Source of the DNA: Chloroflexota bacterium
Lineage (GTDB): Bacteria; Chloroflexota; Anaerolineae; Promineifilales; Promineifilaceae
Assembly: GCA_008501785.1 (NCBI GenBank)
Contig: QQUD01001042.1
Location: 1-8,031 of the forward strand
Direction: 5' to 3'
DNA length: 8,031 bases
Within the stretch, counting starts at the first letter, position 1. Each line of letters begins with the position of its first letter. The notes under the pieces were generated by a model, which worked only from the letters and a program-made list of their open reading frames with translations, did no database searches and was not told the origin of the DNA. The translations under genes were made by a program, and so were the position numbers. Below, piece after piece: positions 1 to 6,284 of the stretch.

Positions 1-2
1 AG

Positions 3-263
3 AATCTTTACGAGGGTGTTGTTGAAGCTATTTGCTTGCAGCTTAAAAGCCAGGGGATCAAACATATCTTGATTGTTGCCCGCGATACGAATGTGACAAC
101 GGCTGCCAAATCCGTAGCAAACAAGCTAAACAATGGTTTACCTTCCCCTTCTGTAGTAGTCTTCAATTCTCTCCAAGTTGCACCTACGCAAAGTCGTGCG
201 GGAGACGTGTGTCGGGCAATATGCAGCATGATTGGTTGTAATGGTCTTAAATGCCCACCCTAG
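3..263 (+). CDS. 3' end of an unrecognised gene (partial)
   Basis: The reading frame is open from the left edge of the window to a TAG at 261-263, so only about 86 C-terminal residues are visible. A TTG at 36 could serve as a start but has no ribosome binding site, and the frame stays open upstream of it, so I read this as a truncated view of a longer gene. The residues suggest alternating helix and strand (a hydrophobic strand IKHILIVARD, a helix, then a strand SVVVFN, then a helix), as in an alpha/beta enzyme or nucleotide-binding domain, but I recognise no family motif. The stop codon lies inside the CTAG that borders the inverted-repeat element downstream. Without that element the gene would end 24 nt before the membrane-protein gene, so it may be the upstream member of the same operon. 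Function unknown. Confidence 0.5.
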   Translation, partial: NLYEGVVEAICLQLKSQGIKHILIVARDTNVTTAAKSVANKLNNGLPSPSVVVFNSLQVAPTQSRAGDVCRAICSMIGCNGLKCPP

Positions 264-359
264 TACCTCAACTTTATGATTTTGTAGGGTGAATTGGCAA
301 TTCGCCCAGAGTGGCGATTTATCAAATCGCCCTACATTTTTAGAAAGTTACGGTACTAG
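260..359. mobile_element. MITE-like inverted-repeat element with CTAG flanks
   Basis: The two halves of this 100-bp stretch are imperfect inverted repeats of each other, aligning without gaps over about 47 bases. CTAGTACC at 260-267 mirrors GGTACTAG at 352-359, AACTTT at 270-275 mirrors AAAGTT at 344-349, and TGTAGGG at 283-289 mirrors CCCTACA at 330-336. Two hairpins sit in the centre. One is GGGTGAATT / AATTCGCCC (287-295 and 299-307, one G-T pair, 3-nt loop). The other is GGCGATTT / AAATCGCC (313-320 and 324-331, perfect, 3-nt loop). CTAG at both ends may be a 4-bp target duplication, giving a 92-bp element at 264-355, or may belong to the terminal repeats. There is no coding capacity, so movement would need a transposase in trans. 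TGTAGGG...CCCTACA hairpins are, from memory, common dispersed repeats in Chloroflexota and cyanobacteria. The hairpins could also act as a weak terminator or RNA-processing site between the genes. Confidence 0.7.
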
Positions 360-383
360 TATGTCATTTCCCTTAACAAGATT

Positions 384-3329
384 ATGCTAAATGAAGTTAA
401 ACCAGTTAGATGGCAACTAATAACAGTCTTGATAATGACAACATGGCTTATTCCTGTTATTTTTTGGAATATTATTGGTAAATCTGTAGTACAGACGACT
501 GAAAACAGCATAGTCTTGGAAAGTCCGGCTGACATCTTCTACTCCCTCGAAGAACGCCGTTGTTATGCCCTGGTATATACGGATACCGTCCACATTTCTC
601 ACACGCTGAATCCGCCACCCCATTTCCAAATTATAAACGAGGGCAATCGAACTGATTTAGTATCTGATGGGTGTCAAATATCCATGCAAGTTCCTTTGCA
701 GCCTGGGAGACAAGTGTTGGTGGCTCAAAATGAGGCAGGCCACGGAGATTCATTAGGAATTTTATACCTGCCACAAAAAATTGCCCCATCAGCAGTAAAA
801 CGAACACTGCAAGTCACTGTAACGGAACGTGTTGCTACGGCTGTCTATTCTGTCGAAGCAACTGGTAGTGATGTGCCCGAGGAATTCGATCACCTGAGGA
901 ATGGCAGCATAGAATCGGGGCAATTTATTAAACGTTTCTTTTATTTTGATGAAACCTCGGGACAGTCTGATCCGTGTAAAAATAAATTGACAGTTGACGA
1001 TCCCTCATTTAGCGGCTTTCAATTGCCTACTATCTCGAAACCAAAATCCTCTATTCAGGATGGTGTCCACCGAATAACTATTGAAGCAGCAACAAGTCGC
1101 CAACGTTTTTCCCCACAACTGATAACGACACTTCTTAAGGTAACGCCTATTCTCAGTGGAAGCTTAACCATTACTTTTGCTCATGATCAAGGAAATTATA
1201 AATCAAATCTGACGCCTGTCTCCATGGATGACTGGAAGAGCGTTTGGGAGAATCCGTCAGAGCCATTAATGATAATCTATACCCCTGATCAATCCGGGCA
1301 AGACAATGTTACAAAAAACCCGTTCCAGGCCTTTCTTAAACAAGTGAGGTTGGCACTTCAAAACATACCCGCTTACTTCTTCTTTTTCTCTGTGCTCACA
1401 ACAATTTCGATACCTCTATTACCATTAGTTTGGCTCCTGCGGCGACGTAAACGAGAATTGGTGTACATATGGCCTAATTTGATCACGCCCATACTTCTGA
1501 GTACCTTATTATGGGTTGGGCCATTTGGAGCGATGGTTGTGTCATTTATAGTCTTTGCTCCTGATGTAGAATATTCTTTTATTGCATTATGGGTTGCAGT
1601 TTGGGGCAGTGGGCTGGTTGTCTTCCTACTGTCAACACCCATGACTTTCTCTAAACAATTAGCGCCTATTCTTGCCAAATTGGCGAACCGACAATTGGCA
1701 TCTTATTTGGGTGCATTGCTATTGATATCTGTTCAGATAGCCTTATCCTGGTTTCTGTTGACGAACCTGTATGCCATTTGGCACCAACCGCAAATTTTAT
1801 TCCTCCAAGGACTATTTCTGGCTTTCGTGATCTGGTCTCTTATTTCGACTGTAACAAGGATTGCTCAAGGGTTGTCTATACATCGCGTGTGGTGGGTGGC
1901 TCTGATAGCGGTCCTGACAATATCGGCTGTTCCTTTACGTGATACGGTCAGTTTTTTTGACCCTGTCACGGGCTGGCCAATGGAAACAGGTCGTCGCCTG
2001 TTTTTAGCGGTGATCATTAGTCTTCTGCCATACATGGGCCTAATTGTTAGCCTTATCTTCTTGAAAAATAAAAGTGGTTATTCGATACAAGAGAATGATG
2101 CTAATTCCAGCATACCAAAGTATATGTTTGTCATGTTGGTGGGTCTTACCGGTGCGCTGCCTGAAGTAGGTCGGGTAGATGTCGTTGTTCTTTTAATTTC
2201 GCCGGTTCCTTTTATAATTGCCTGGCTACTTTTCCGATACCTTCTTCGCCCAACACCAACACCTGATATGAAAACGGCCGTTTTTAACGAACGGCAAAAG
2301 TTAAAAACCAAAGTCTCGAACACGTCCAATTGGGGGGGGAATATGAACAGTCTTTCACCCGATCTTTCCAAACGATTAAGAATGGCTCTTCTGGAATGCG
2401 GCCCATTTAATAACAACCAGCAACTTCAAGCCATTTTTATTGATACACGACTACAAGCTTGGTATCATCGATTGCCTCAATCTAGTTCACCAATGAGACT
2501 TGTAGATTCTACGATTGCCTTTCTTCATGATAAATATAACGATCAAAAAGACAATGGTTTAGTGCTCCTACTACAAGTGCTTAGCGACCATTCCCACCCC
2601 GCAGACGCTTGTCATCAGCGGCTCGCCGACTTGGCGAATGAGATCAAAGGTCAACAACTACTGGCCGAAATAGCCAACAAGTCAGATCCCACTGTTCAGC
2701 AAAAAGACACGCCCATTACCCAATCAAGCATAAAGATTATGAGCTTCGGTCCTTACAAAGAAAACTGGAATAATGGTCTTCTCGGTTATCGTTTTGGGCG
2801 CAATTTTGGTGCAGCTTTGGGACTCTTATATGGATTCTTACTCTTATTTCACATCGGCGATAAACTTACAACACCATTTCTTCTATTGATTTTAGCCCTG
2901 CTCATCTTGCCCTTGTTCCTCCGCTGGATGCTGGCAGGCTTCTTTTTAGGGTACTTTTTTCCTCGCCTGCCAGGACTCAACGGTGCGACCAAGGCGTTTT
3001 GGTTGGCTGGAACGATTGCCACCTCTGCTTTTGTCTATGACTTGCTTTTCCGCGTCTTGTCACGAGGCGATTTCTTTATCTTTTTAACCATAGATGTAGC
3101 AGTCACAATCTTAGGAATAATAGGTGTTGGTATTGCTTTCGACTATCGGAGTATGCAACAATCCAACATGAATTGGCGAAGATTTTTTACTCTGTACAAA
3201 CCCCAATATCTTTTTACGTTTCTTCTTGCCCTAATAACCGCTCTTTCGTTGACTGTTGTTAGTATCACAAGCGGTCGGGCTGTCGCCCTGATAACAGACC
3301 TGGTAGACACGATTTTGCGTGTGAGTTAA
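384..3329 (+). CDS. Large membrane protein with ectodomain and internal effector-associated (EAD-like) domain
   Basis: The ORF encodes 981 residues; the only early ATG is at 384 and it has a poor ribosome binding site. A signal-anchor helix (about residues 12-31) is followed by a roughly 290-residue polar, beta-rich segment (35-325), probably outside the membrane. A block of about eight hydrophobic helices follows (about 328-352, 366-392, 397-416, 438-462, 470-490, 500-516, 537-560, 598-621). An RRRKR cluster at 353-357 marks an inner face after the first helix of that block. Residues 654-760 form a soluble EAD-like domain (ALLEC at 668-672, F-x-D-x-R-L near 685-690, FLHDKYN near 713-719, CH at 743-744) that matches the N-terminus of the protein encoded at 5322-5897 at about 39 of 95 ungapped positions by hand count. 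Four or five more helices follow (about 806-824, 829-858, 871-889, 896-919, 941-960). EADs are known as homotypic adapter domains in bacterial conflict systems, so this may be a membrane sensor or membrane effector with a cytosolic docking domain. The G8 tract at 2332-2339 at the start of the EAD half raises the possibility that this is really two overlapping genes. I recognise no family for the ectodomain or the membrane blocks. Confidence 0.75.
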   Translation: MLNEVKPVRWQLITVLIMTTWLIPVIFWNIIGKSVVQTTENSIVLESPADIFYSLEERRCYALVYTDTVHISHTLNPPPHFQIINEGNRTDLVSDGCQISMQVPLQPGRQVLVAQNEAGHGDSLGILYLPQKIAPSAVKRTLQVTVTERVATAVYSVEATGSDVPEEFDHLRNGSIESGQFIKRFFYFDETSGQSDPCKNKLTVDDPSFSGFQLPTISKPKSSIQDGVHRITIEAATSRQRFSPQLITTLLKVTPILSGSLTITFAHDQGNYKSNLTPVSMDDWKSVWENPSEPLMIIYTPDQSGQDNVTKNPFQAFLKQVRLALQNIPAYFFFFSVLTTISIPLLPLVWLLRRRKRELVYIWPNLITPILLSTLLWVGPFGAMVVSFIVFAPDVEYSFIALWVAVWGSGLVVFLLSTPMTFSKQLAPILAKLANRQLASYLGALLLISVQIALSWFLLTNLYAIWHQPQILFLQGLFLAFVIWSLISTVTRIAQGLSIHRVWWVALIAVLTISAVPLRDTVSFFDPVTGWPMETGRRLFLAVIISLLPYMGLIVSLIFLKNKSGYSIQENDANSSIPKYMFVMLVGLTGALPEVGRVDVVVLLISPVPFIIAWLLFRYLLRPTPTPDMKTAVFNERQKLKTKVSNTSNWGGNMNSLSPDLSKRLRMALLECGPFNNNQQLQAIFIDTRLQAWYHRLPQSSSPMRLVDSTIAFLHDKYNDQKDNGLVLLLQVLSDHSHPADACHQRLADLANEIKGQQLLAEIANKSDPTVQQKDTPITQSSIKIMSFGPYKENWNNGLLGYRFGRNFGAALGLLYGFLLLFHIGDKLTTPFLLLILALLILPLFLRWMLAGFFLGYFFPRLPGLNGATKAFWLAGTIATSAFVYDLLFRVLSRGDFFIFLTIDVAVTILGIIGVGIAFDYRSMQQSNMNWRRFFTLYKPQYLFTFLLALITALSLTVVSITSGRAVALITDLVDTILRVS
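2271..2284. repeat. AAAACGGCCGTTTT palindrome in the membrane-protein gene
   Basis: A perfect 14-base palindrome with the same ACGGCCGT core as the BREX-region copies. It encodes part of the linker before the EAD-like half, 48 bases upstream of the G8 tract. Confidence 0.55.
2332..2345 (+). promoter_or_regulatory. G8 tract and internal ATG: possible gene junction, slippage site or internal start
   Basis: Eight consecutive G (2332-2339) are followed by AAT and an in-frame ATG at 2343-2345 (Met654 of the long ORF). That Met begins the EAD-like half and lines up exactly with the first Met of the protein encoded at 5322, with 14 residues between Met and ALLEC in both. Loss of one G shifts the upstream frame to Asn-Trp-Gly-Gly-Ile-stop, where TGA overlaps the ATG as ATGA, the usual layout of translationally coupled genes. 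Gain of one G also leads to early termination, at a TAA about 70 nt downstream. So the fused ORF exists only at this tract length (or at lengths differing by three). The G-run could itself act as a rough ribosome binding site for the ATG. Confidence 0.55.
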
Positions 3330-3334
3330 ATAAA

Positions 3335-3712
3335 ATGGATATGTCAGAGGTACCGTTCTTAATAGCGGAGGCGTTTCTGGTTACAAAATCAGGAAAAAGT
3401 ATCATGGATCCAGGAGTCAGGATAACGGCCGATAACATTGATCAATTTCGACCGACAGAAGGCACCATCCGCGAGGCAATCCAAGCCATTGAGTCACTCG
3501 GTTTTCATGTTTTGACCCCCGGGTTCACTTTGTCGGTGCATGGACCTCAGTCACTTTTTGAAAATGTATTTCAAATAACATTTGATACAACAAAGGGATA
3601 TATCCAACCCCAGACACCTCCCATCATCCCCGCTTTGCTTCAGGATCTGGTTGAGGGGCTTGAGTTTAGTATACCGGCCCAACTTTTTATTAGTAAGCGT
3701 GATTTGTCTTAA
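3335..3712 (+). CDS. Stand-alone protease-prodomain-like protein
   Basis: This 125-residue soluble protein starts at ATG 3335, five bases after the preceding stop, with no clear ribosome binding site; a second ATG at 3341 is an alternative. Its whole length resembles the N-terminal prodomain of the subtilase encoded next to it. AEAFLV (residues 11-16) matches AEAVVPF. IREAIQAIESLGFHVL (45-60) matches the helix VEKARTFLREKGFKV. SLFENVFQITF (73-83) matches the RFKQTFGLEI helix-strand. GLEFSIPAQLF (108-118) matches GITLSAPGILF. The pattern is that of a pro-kumamolisin-type activation domain, a ferredoxin-like fold that chaperones and inhibits serine proteases. A plausible role (inference) is a trans-acting inhibitor or folding helper for the neighbouring protease. 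There is no signal peptide and no protease domain. The tight spacing on both sides argues for one transcript. Confidence 0.65.
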   Translation: MDMSEVPFLIAEAFLVTKSGKSIMDPGVRITADNIDQFRPTEGTIREAIQAIESLGFHVLTPGFTLSVHGPQSLFENVFQITFDTTKGYIQPQTPPIIPALLQDLVEGLEFSIPAQLFISKRDLS

Positions 3713-3724
3713 AGAATCTACTGA

Positions 3725-3729
3725 AGGAG
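3725..3729 (+). promoter_or_regulatory. Ribosome binding site that decides the subtilase start
   Basis: AAGGAG at 3724-3729 is the strongest Shine-Dalgarno match in the four-gene block. Tandem candidates GTG (3733) and ATG (3736) follow. The distance is 6 nt to the ATG but only 3 nt to the GTG, so the ATG is the better start. Confidence 0.6.
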
Positions 3730-3735
3730 TTTGTG

Positions 3736-5244
3736 ATGATAAGTTCTAGTCAGACCGAATTGCCAAAAACAATCTATGCTGAAGCTGTAGTGCCTTTTGG
3801 AAATGAAGACACAATATATGACATTAACAACAAGGAGTATTCCTATGTCACGCAGCAATCCGTAAATGAGTATCTCGTTGACTCGAATGAGGTGGAAAAA
3901 GCCCGAACCTTTCTACGAGAAAAGGGATTTAAGGTATCTGATTCAGACAATAGCAAATTACCATATCTGTTTGTTGCTGGTTCACCGCAACGATTTAAGC
4001 AAACATTTGGGCTAGAAATACGCACTCGTGAAGTATCTAATGTTTCATTGGGGAAGGATGTGACTGTGACTCATTTGGTGTTCGATAATCAGGAACCCTA
4101 TGGTTACGCCAAAATTAGTACAGATAACACTCATCCCATAAAAGGCATTACCCTGTCTGCACCCGGTATATTGTTCCAGGCAGCAAGTGGAACCCCACCA
4201 AATCCAAATTACTTTCATCTTAAATTGCCAACTGATCTGGCTTCAAGATTGGGTGCTGAAACTGTTCATGACAATAATATTACAGGCAAAAATATTCGTG
4301 TTGCTATGATTGATACCGGTCATTTTTTGCATCCATTTTTTGTGCAAAAAGGTTATATTCGCAAAGATGTGATATTAACAAGCTTGGCTACTGATCCAAA
4401 TAAAGATGATCATGGTCATGGAACAGCTCATTCAGCCAATTTATACGCTATTGCCCCAGGAGTAACACTTATTCCAATTAAGGCTACACCCACAATTTCA
4501 TCAAACAACGAAACAAAAGACTCCATATTGGCGACTACCGAAGCTCTCAAGATTGCAACAAACCTTGACTCCCCTCCAGATATTATTACCTGTAGTTGGG
4601 GGTTTAACTTTGAAAACCCCAATGATATTTTAAACTTCGGGGGTAAAAGTTTGGAAGTGGCAATAGCGGCTGCAGCTAGCAAGGGAATTGTGGTTATTTT
4701 TTCGGGCGGTAATACTGGTTCGCGCGGTTTTCCTGCCGATCATCCTGATGTGATTGCTGCTGGGGGAGTGTATATGGATGAAAATGGAACACTAGCGGCG
4801 AGTAATTATGCCACTACTTATGATAGTAAGATTTATCCAGGTAGGTCAGTGCCGGATTTATGTGGTCTTGTTGGATTAAAGCCATCTGGTCGTTACTTGA
4901 CCTTGCCGGTACCTGCTGGTTCTAAGATGGATCAAGACTATAGCATTTTCGATGAAACAGATCCAGATGATGGCTGGGCGGTTTTTTCTGGCACATCTGC
5001 AGCTGCTCCGCAAATTGCCGGTGTGGTAGCGCTTATGATGCAGTCAAATCCGGCTCTTAAAGGTGATCCGAGTGGGGTGAAAGATATCTTGATTGAAACA
5101 GCCGTTGATGTCCAAACAGGCAGCGCAACTCTACCAGATGGAAACCCCAAGGCTGCAAAGGCGGGTCAAGATTTAGCCACAGGCCACGGATTAGTTAACG
5201 CCTTTGCAGCTGTTAGAAAAGCCCAAATAAGGATTTCCGCATAA
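3736..5244 (+). CDS. Subtilisin-like (S8) serine protease with kumamolisin-type prodomain, cytosolic
   Basis: The protein has 502 residues, counted here from ATG 3736. Residues about 12-150 form a prodomain with the helix-strand pattern of pro-kumamolisin activation domains. The catalytic domain (about 180-498) carries the S8 triad in order: Asp193 in AMIDTG, His228 in DDHGHGTAHSA, Ser421 in FSGTSAAAPQ, with the oxyanion Asn326 in SGGNTGS and a substrate-binding CSWGF strand near 286-290. S53 sedolisins use a Glu-Asp-Ser triad, so this is an S8-type catalytic core despite the prodomain type. No signal peptide, membrane helix or secretion domain is visible, so it should act inside the cell. 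It follows the prodomain-like gene by 23 nt and precedes the double-adapter gene. In bacterial conflict systems proteases of this class often act as effectors or as processors of a second effector; here the adjacent membrane protein is an obvious candidate substrate (inference). The triad is intact, so it is probably active. Confidence 0.9.
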   Translation: MISSSQTELPKTIYAEAVVPFGNEDTIYDINNKEYSYVTQQSVNEYLVDSNEVEKARTFLREKGFKVSDSDNSKLPYLFVAGSPQRFKQTFGLEIRTREVSNVSLGKDVTVTHLVFDNQEPYGYAKISTDNTHPIKGITLSAPGILFQAASGTPPNPNYFHLKLPTDLASRLGAETVHDNNITGKNIRVAMIDTGHFLHPFFVQKGYIRKDVILTSLATDPNKDDHGHGTAHSANLYAIAPGVTLIPIKATPTISSNNETKDSILATTEALKIATNLDSPPDIITCSWGFNFENPNDILNFGGKSLEVAIAAAASKGIVVIFSGGNTGSRGFPADHPDVIAAGGVYMDENGTLAASNYATTYDSKIYPGRSVPDLCGLVGLKPSGRYLTLPVPAGSKMDQDYSIFDETDPDDGWAVFSGTSAAAPQIAGVVALMMQSNPALKGDPSGVKDILIETAVDVQTGSATLPDGNPKAAKAGQDLATGHGLVNAFAAVRKAQIRISA

Positions 5245-5321
5245 TCGTAGCAAAAATATTTTCGTGAAAAAGATAAAACCAGCTTTATGCCGATAAATAG
5301 GATTAAGGAAGCAATGCTTTT

Positions 5322-5897
5322 ATGAAAGGAATTTCTTCTAAGTTAAATCGCCAAATGCGAGAAGCTCTTTTGGAATGTAGTCTATTCACAAACGATCAGG
5401 AGTTACGCAGTATATTTGTTGATGAGCGGCTGAAGCCTTGGCAGAAAATGCTGCCTGAAGCATCAACCAGCGTCACCCGTGTTCAAGGAATCATTAATTT
5501 TTTACATAATAAGTATAATAAAAATGGACAAAGCATCCTTGTTTTGTTTTTTTATGTATTATGTGAATTAACTGATCCTAATGACAATTGTCATCTGAAA
5601 TTCAAAAATATCTTAGATGCTGCTATTCAAGAACTAGGACCGCAAACATGTTCAGACCAGGATGTTTCTACTGAAGACGAAAGACCTTTTGAGCATGTCA
5701 TTTATAATATGCTAGTAGAAGGATATAACCTTGAAGAACTCAAGACTTTTTGCTTCTCCCTGAACATAAATTACGATGATATTCAAGGAAATGACACCAT
5801 CTCATCTAAAGCAAGAGAGTTAGTACTTTTGTTCAAACGTCGCAAGCAATTGAAACTACTTTATCAAGCAATGAAAAAAGAACTGCCAAACAGCTAA
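5322..5897 (+). CDS. Small double-adapter protein: EAD-like domain plus death-like EAD
   Basis: This 191-residue soluble protein has two domains. Residues 1-106 match the EAD-like segment of the membrane protein encoded at 384 (ALLEC at 15-19, FVDERL at 32-37, W40, FLHNKYN at 60-66, ILVL, then D-x-CH at 88-91). Residues about 122-190 form a helical domain with LEELKTFCFSLNINYDDI at 137-154, followed by KARELVLLFKRR. That motif (x-LEELxxLCFxLxxxYDDL...KARELVxxxxRR) is a recurrent bacterial effector-associated, death-domain-like module; I recall it as EAD7 but cannot confirm the number. Such domains recruit partners by homotypic contacts. A protein made only of two different adapters should bridge complexes: one end to the membrane protein, the other to an effector or NTPase carrying the matching domain, which is not in this window. 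AAGGAA at 5305-5310 lies 11 nt before the ATG. The gene follows the subtilase by 77 nt and closes the block. Confidence 0.75.
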   Translation: MKGISSKLNRQMREALLECSLFTNDQELRSIFVDERLKPWQKMLPEASTSVTRVQGIINFLHNKYNKNGQSILVLFFYVLCELTDPNDNCHLKFKNILDAAIQELGPQTCSDQDVSTEDERPFEHVIYNMLVEGYNLEELKTFCFSLNINYDDIQGNDTISSKARELVLLFKRRKQLKLLYQAMKKELPNS

Positions 5898-6133
5898 TGG
5901 ATAACGCTGTGAGGGAGACTCGGGCGTACTGTGCAATAAAAACATCCCCGTATGGTGCAAATACTCCATCCGAACCAATATTCCTCAAGGAAATCAGGGC
6001 TTAGCACTCAAGGTGGTTACTTTCGTTATCCGAGTGGTTTTCCCAATTGGGGCAGGAAACTGTTCGTTCCGGATGTCCCCTGCTTGCCATCCTGTCAGGC
6101 GCATTCGCGCACTATCAACAAGGAGATAGACCA
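5898..6133. other. Gap between the EAD-protease block and the BREX region
   Basis: I see no convincing gene, RNA or strong rho-independent terminator in these 236 bases. A 67-codon ORF on the plus strand (5952-6155) has no ribosome binding site and no recognisable residues. The stretch marks the change from the more A+T-rich block on the left to the more G+C-rich BREX genes on the right, so a module boundary probably lies here. Confidence 0.4.
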
Positions 6134-6175
6134 ATGTCATATCAAAACACGGTAATCGTCGGTCATGTTGTTAAT

Positions 6176-6186
6176 ACGGCCGTTTC
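6176..6186. repeat. ACGGCCGTTTC palindromic repeat, copy next to promoter
   Basis: ACGGCCGT is a perfect 8-base palindrome. This copy (6176-6183) ends 4 bases before the -35 box of the predicted BREX promoter, so it could be an operator, or simply one copy of a genome-wide repeated word. Confidence 0.55.
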
Positions 6187-6187
6187 A

Positions 6188-6216
6188 TTTACAGCATCTA
6201 ACCAAGTGAGTATAAT
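6188..6216 (+). promoter_or_regulatory. Predicted sigma70-type promoter for the BREX genes
   Basis: TTTACA at 6188-6193 (one mismatch to TTGACA) is followed by exactly 17 bases and then a perfect TATAAT at 6211-6216. Transcription would begin near 6222-6225, giving a leader of about 60 bases before the brxF ATG at 6285. It is the best promoter match I found in the window, and it is correctly placed and oriented for a BREX operon transcribed independently of the block to the left. Confidence 0.65.
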
Positions 6217-6284
6217 GCAGCCATACGCCGGATACTTTCGTTAGAAACAACAGGGGCACATCTCTCTTGGTGACAAATAATAGT

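Larger units (their letters stand above)
6134..6244 (+). pseudogene. 36-codon ORF resembling the start of a single-stranded DNA-binding protein
   Basis: The ATG at 6134 has a good ribosome binding site (AAGGAGAT at 6119-6126). The peptide opens MSYQNTVIVGHV and continues to FTASNQV, which parallels the SSB N-terminus (MSYxKxIIVGNxGRDPExRYTPSGQAV) with a one-residue deletion and loss of the GRDPE segment. The frame then stops at TAG 6242-6244, far short of the 100 or more residues of an OB-fold SSB. I read it as the decayed 5' end of an ssb-like gene, or a transplanted upstream segment of one. The BREX promoter and one ACGGCCGT palindrome lie inside it. It could instead be a small unrelated peptide gene or chance; the similarity is short. 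Confidence 0.35.

Noticed and set aside
361..390. Nine-codon ORF (ATG 361) just upstream of and overlapping the membrane-protein start
   Set aside because: It has no ribosome binding site and no recognisable content, and is short enough to be chance.
3733..3735. GTG as start of the protease
   Set aside because: It is only 3 nt from the ribosome binding site; the adjacent ATG has better spacing.
4599..4620. Inverted repeat GGGGTTT...AAACCCC
   Set aside because: It lies in the middle of the protease coding region, has no T-run and is explained by conserved coding residues.
5898..5960. Rho-independent terminator after the adapter gene
   Set aside because: I could not find a stable stem followed by a T-run, so no terminator is called.
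5952..6155. 67-codon plus-strand ORF in the gap
   Set aside because: It has no ribosome binding site, a composition unlike a protein, and overlaps the better-supported ORF at 6134.
6018..6243. Direct repeat TACTTTCGTTA at 6018-6028 and 6233-6243
   Set aside because: Eleven bases at this distance can arise by chance, and the flanks show no further similarity; it is not convincing as an attachment site or target duplication.
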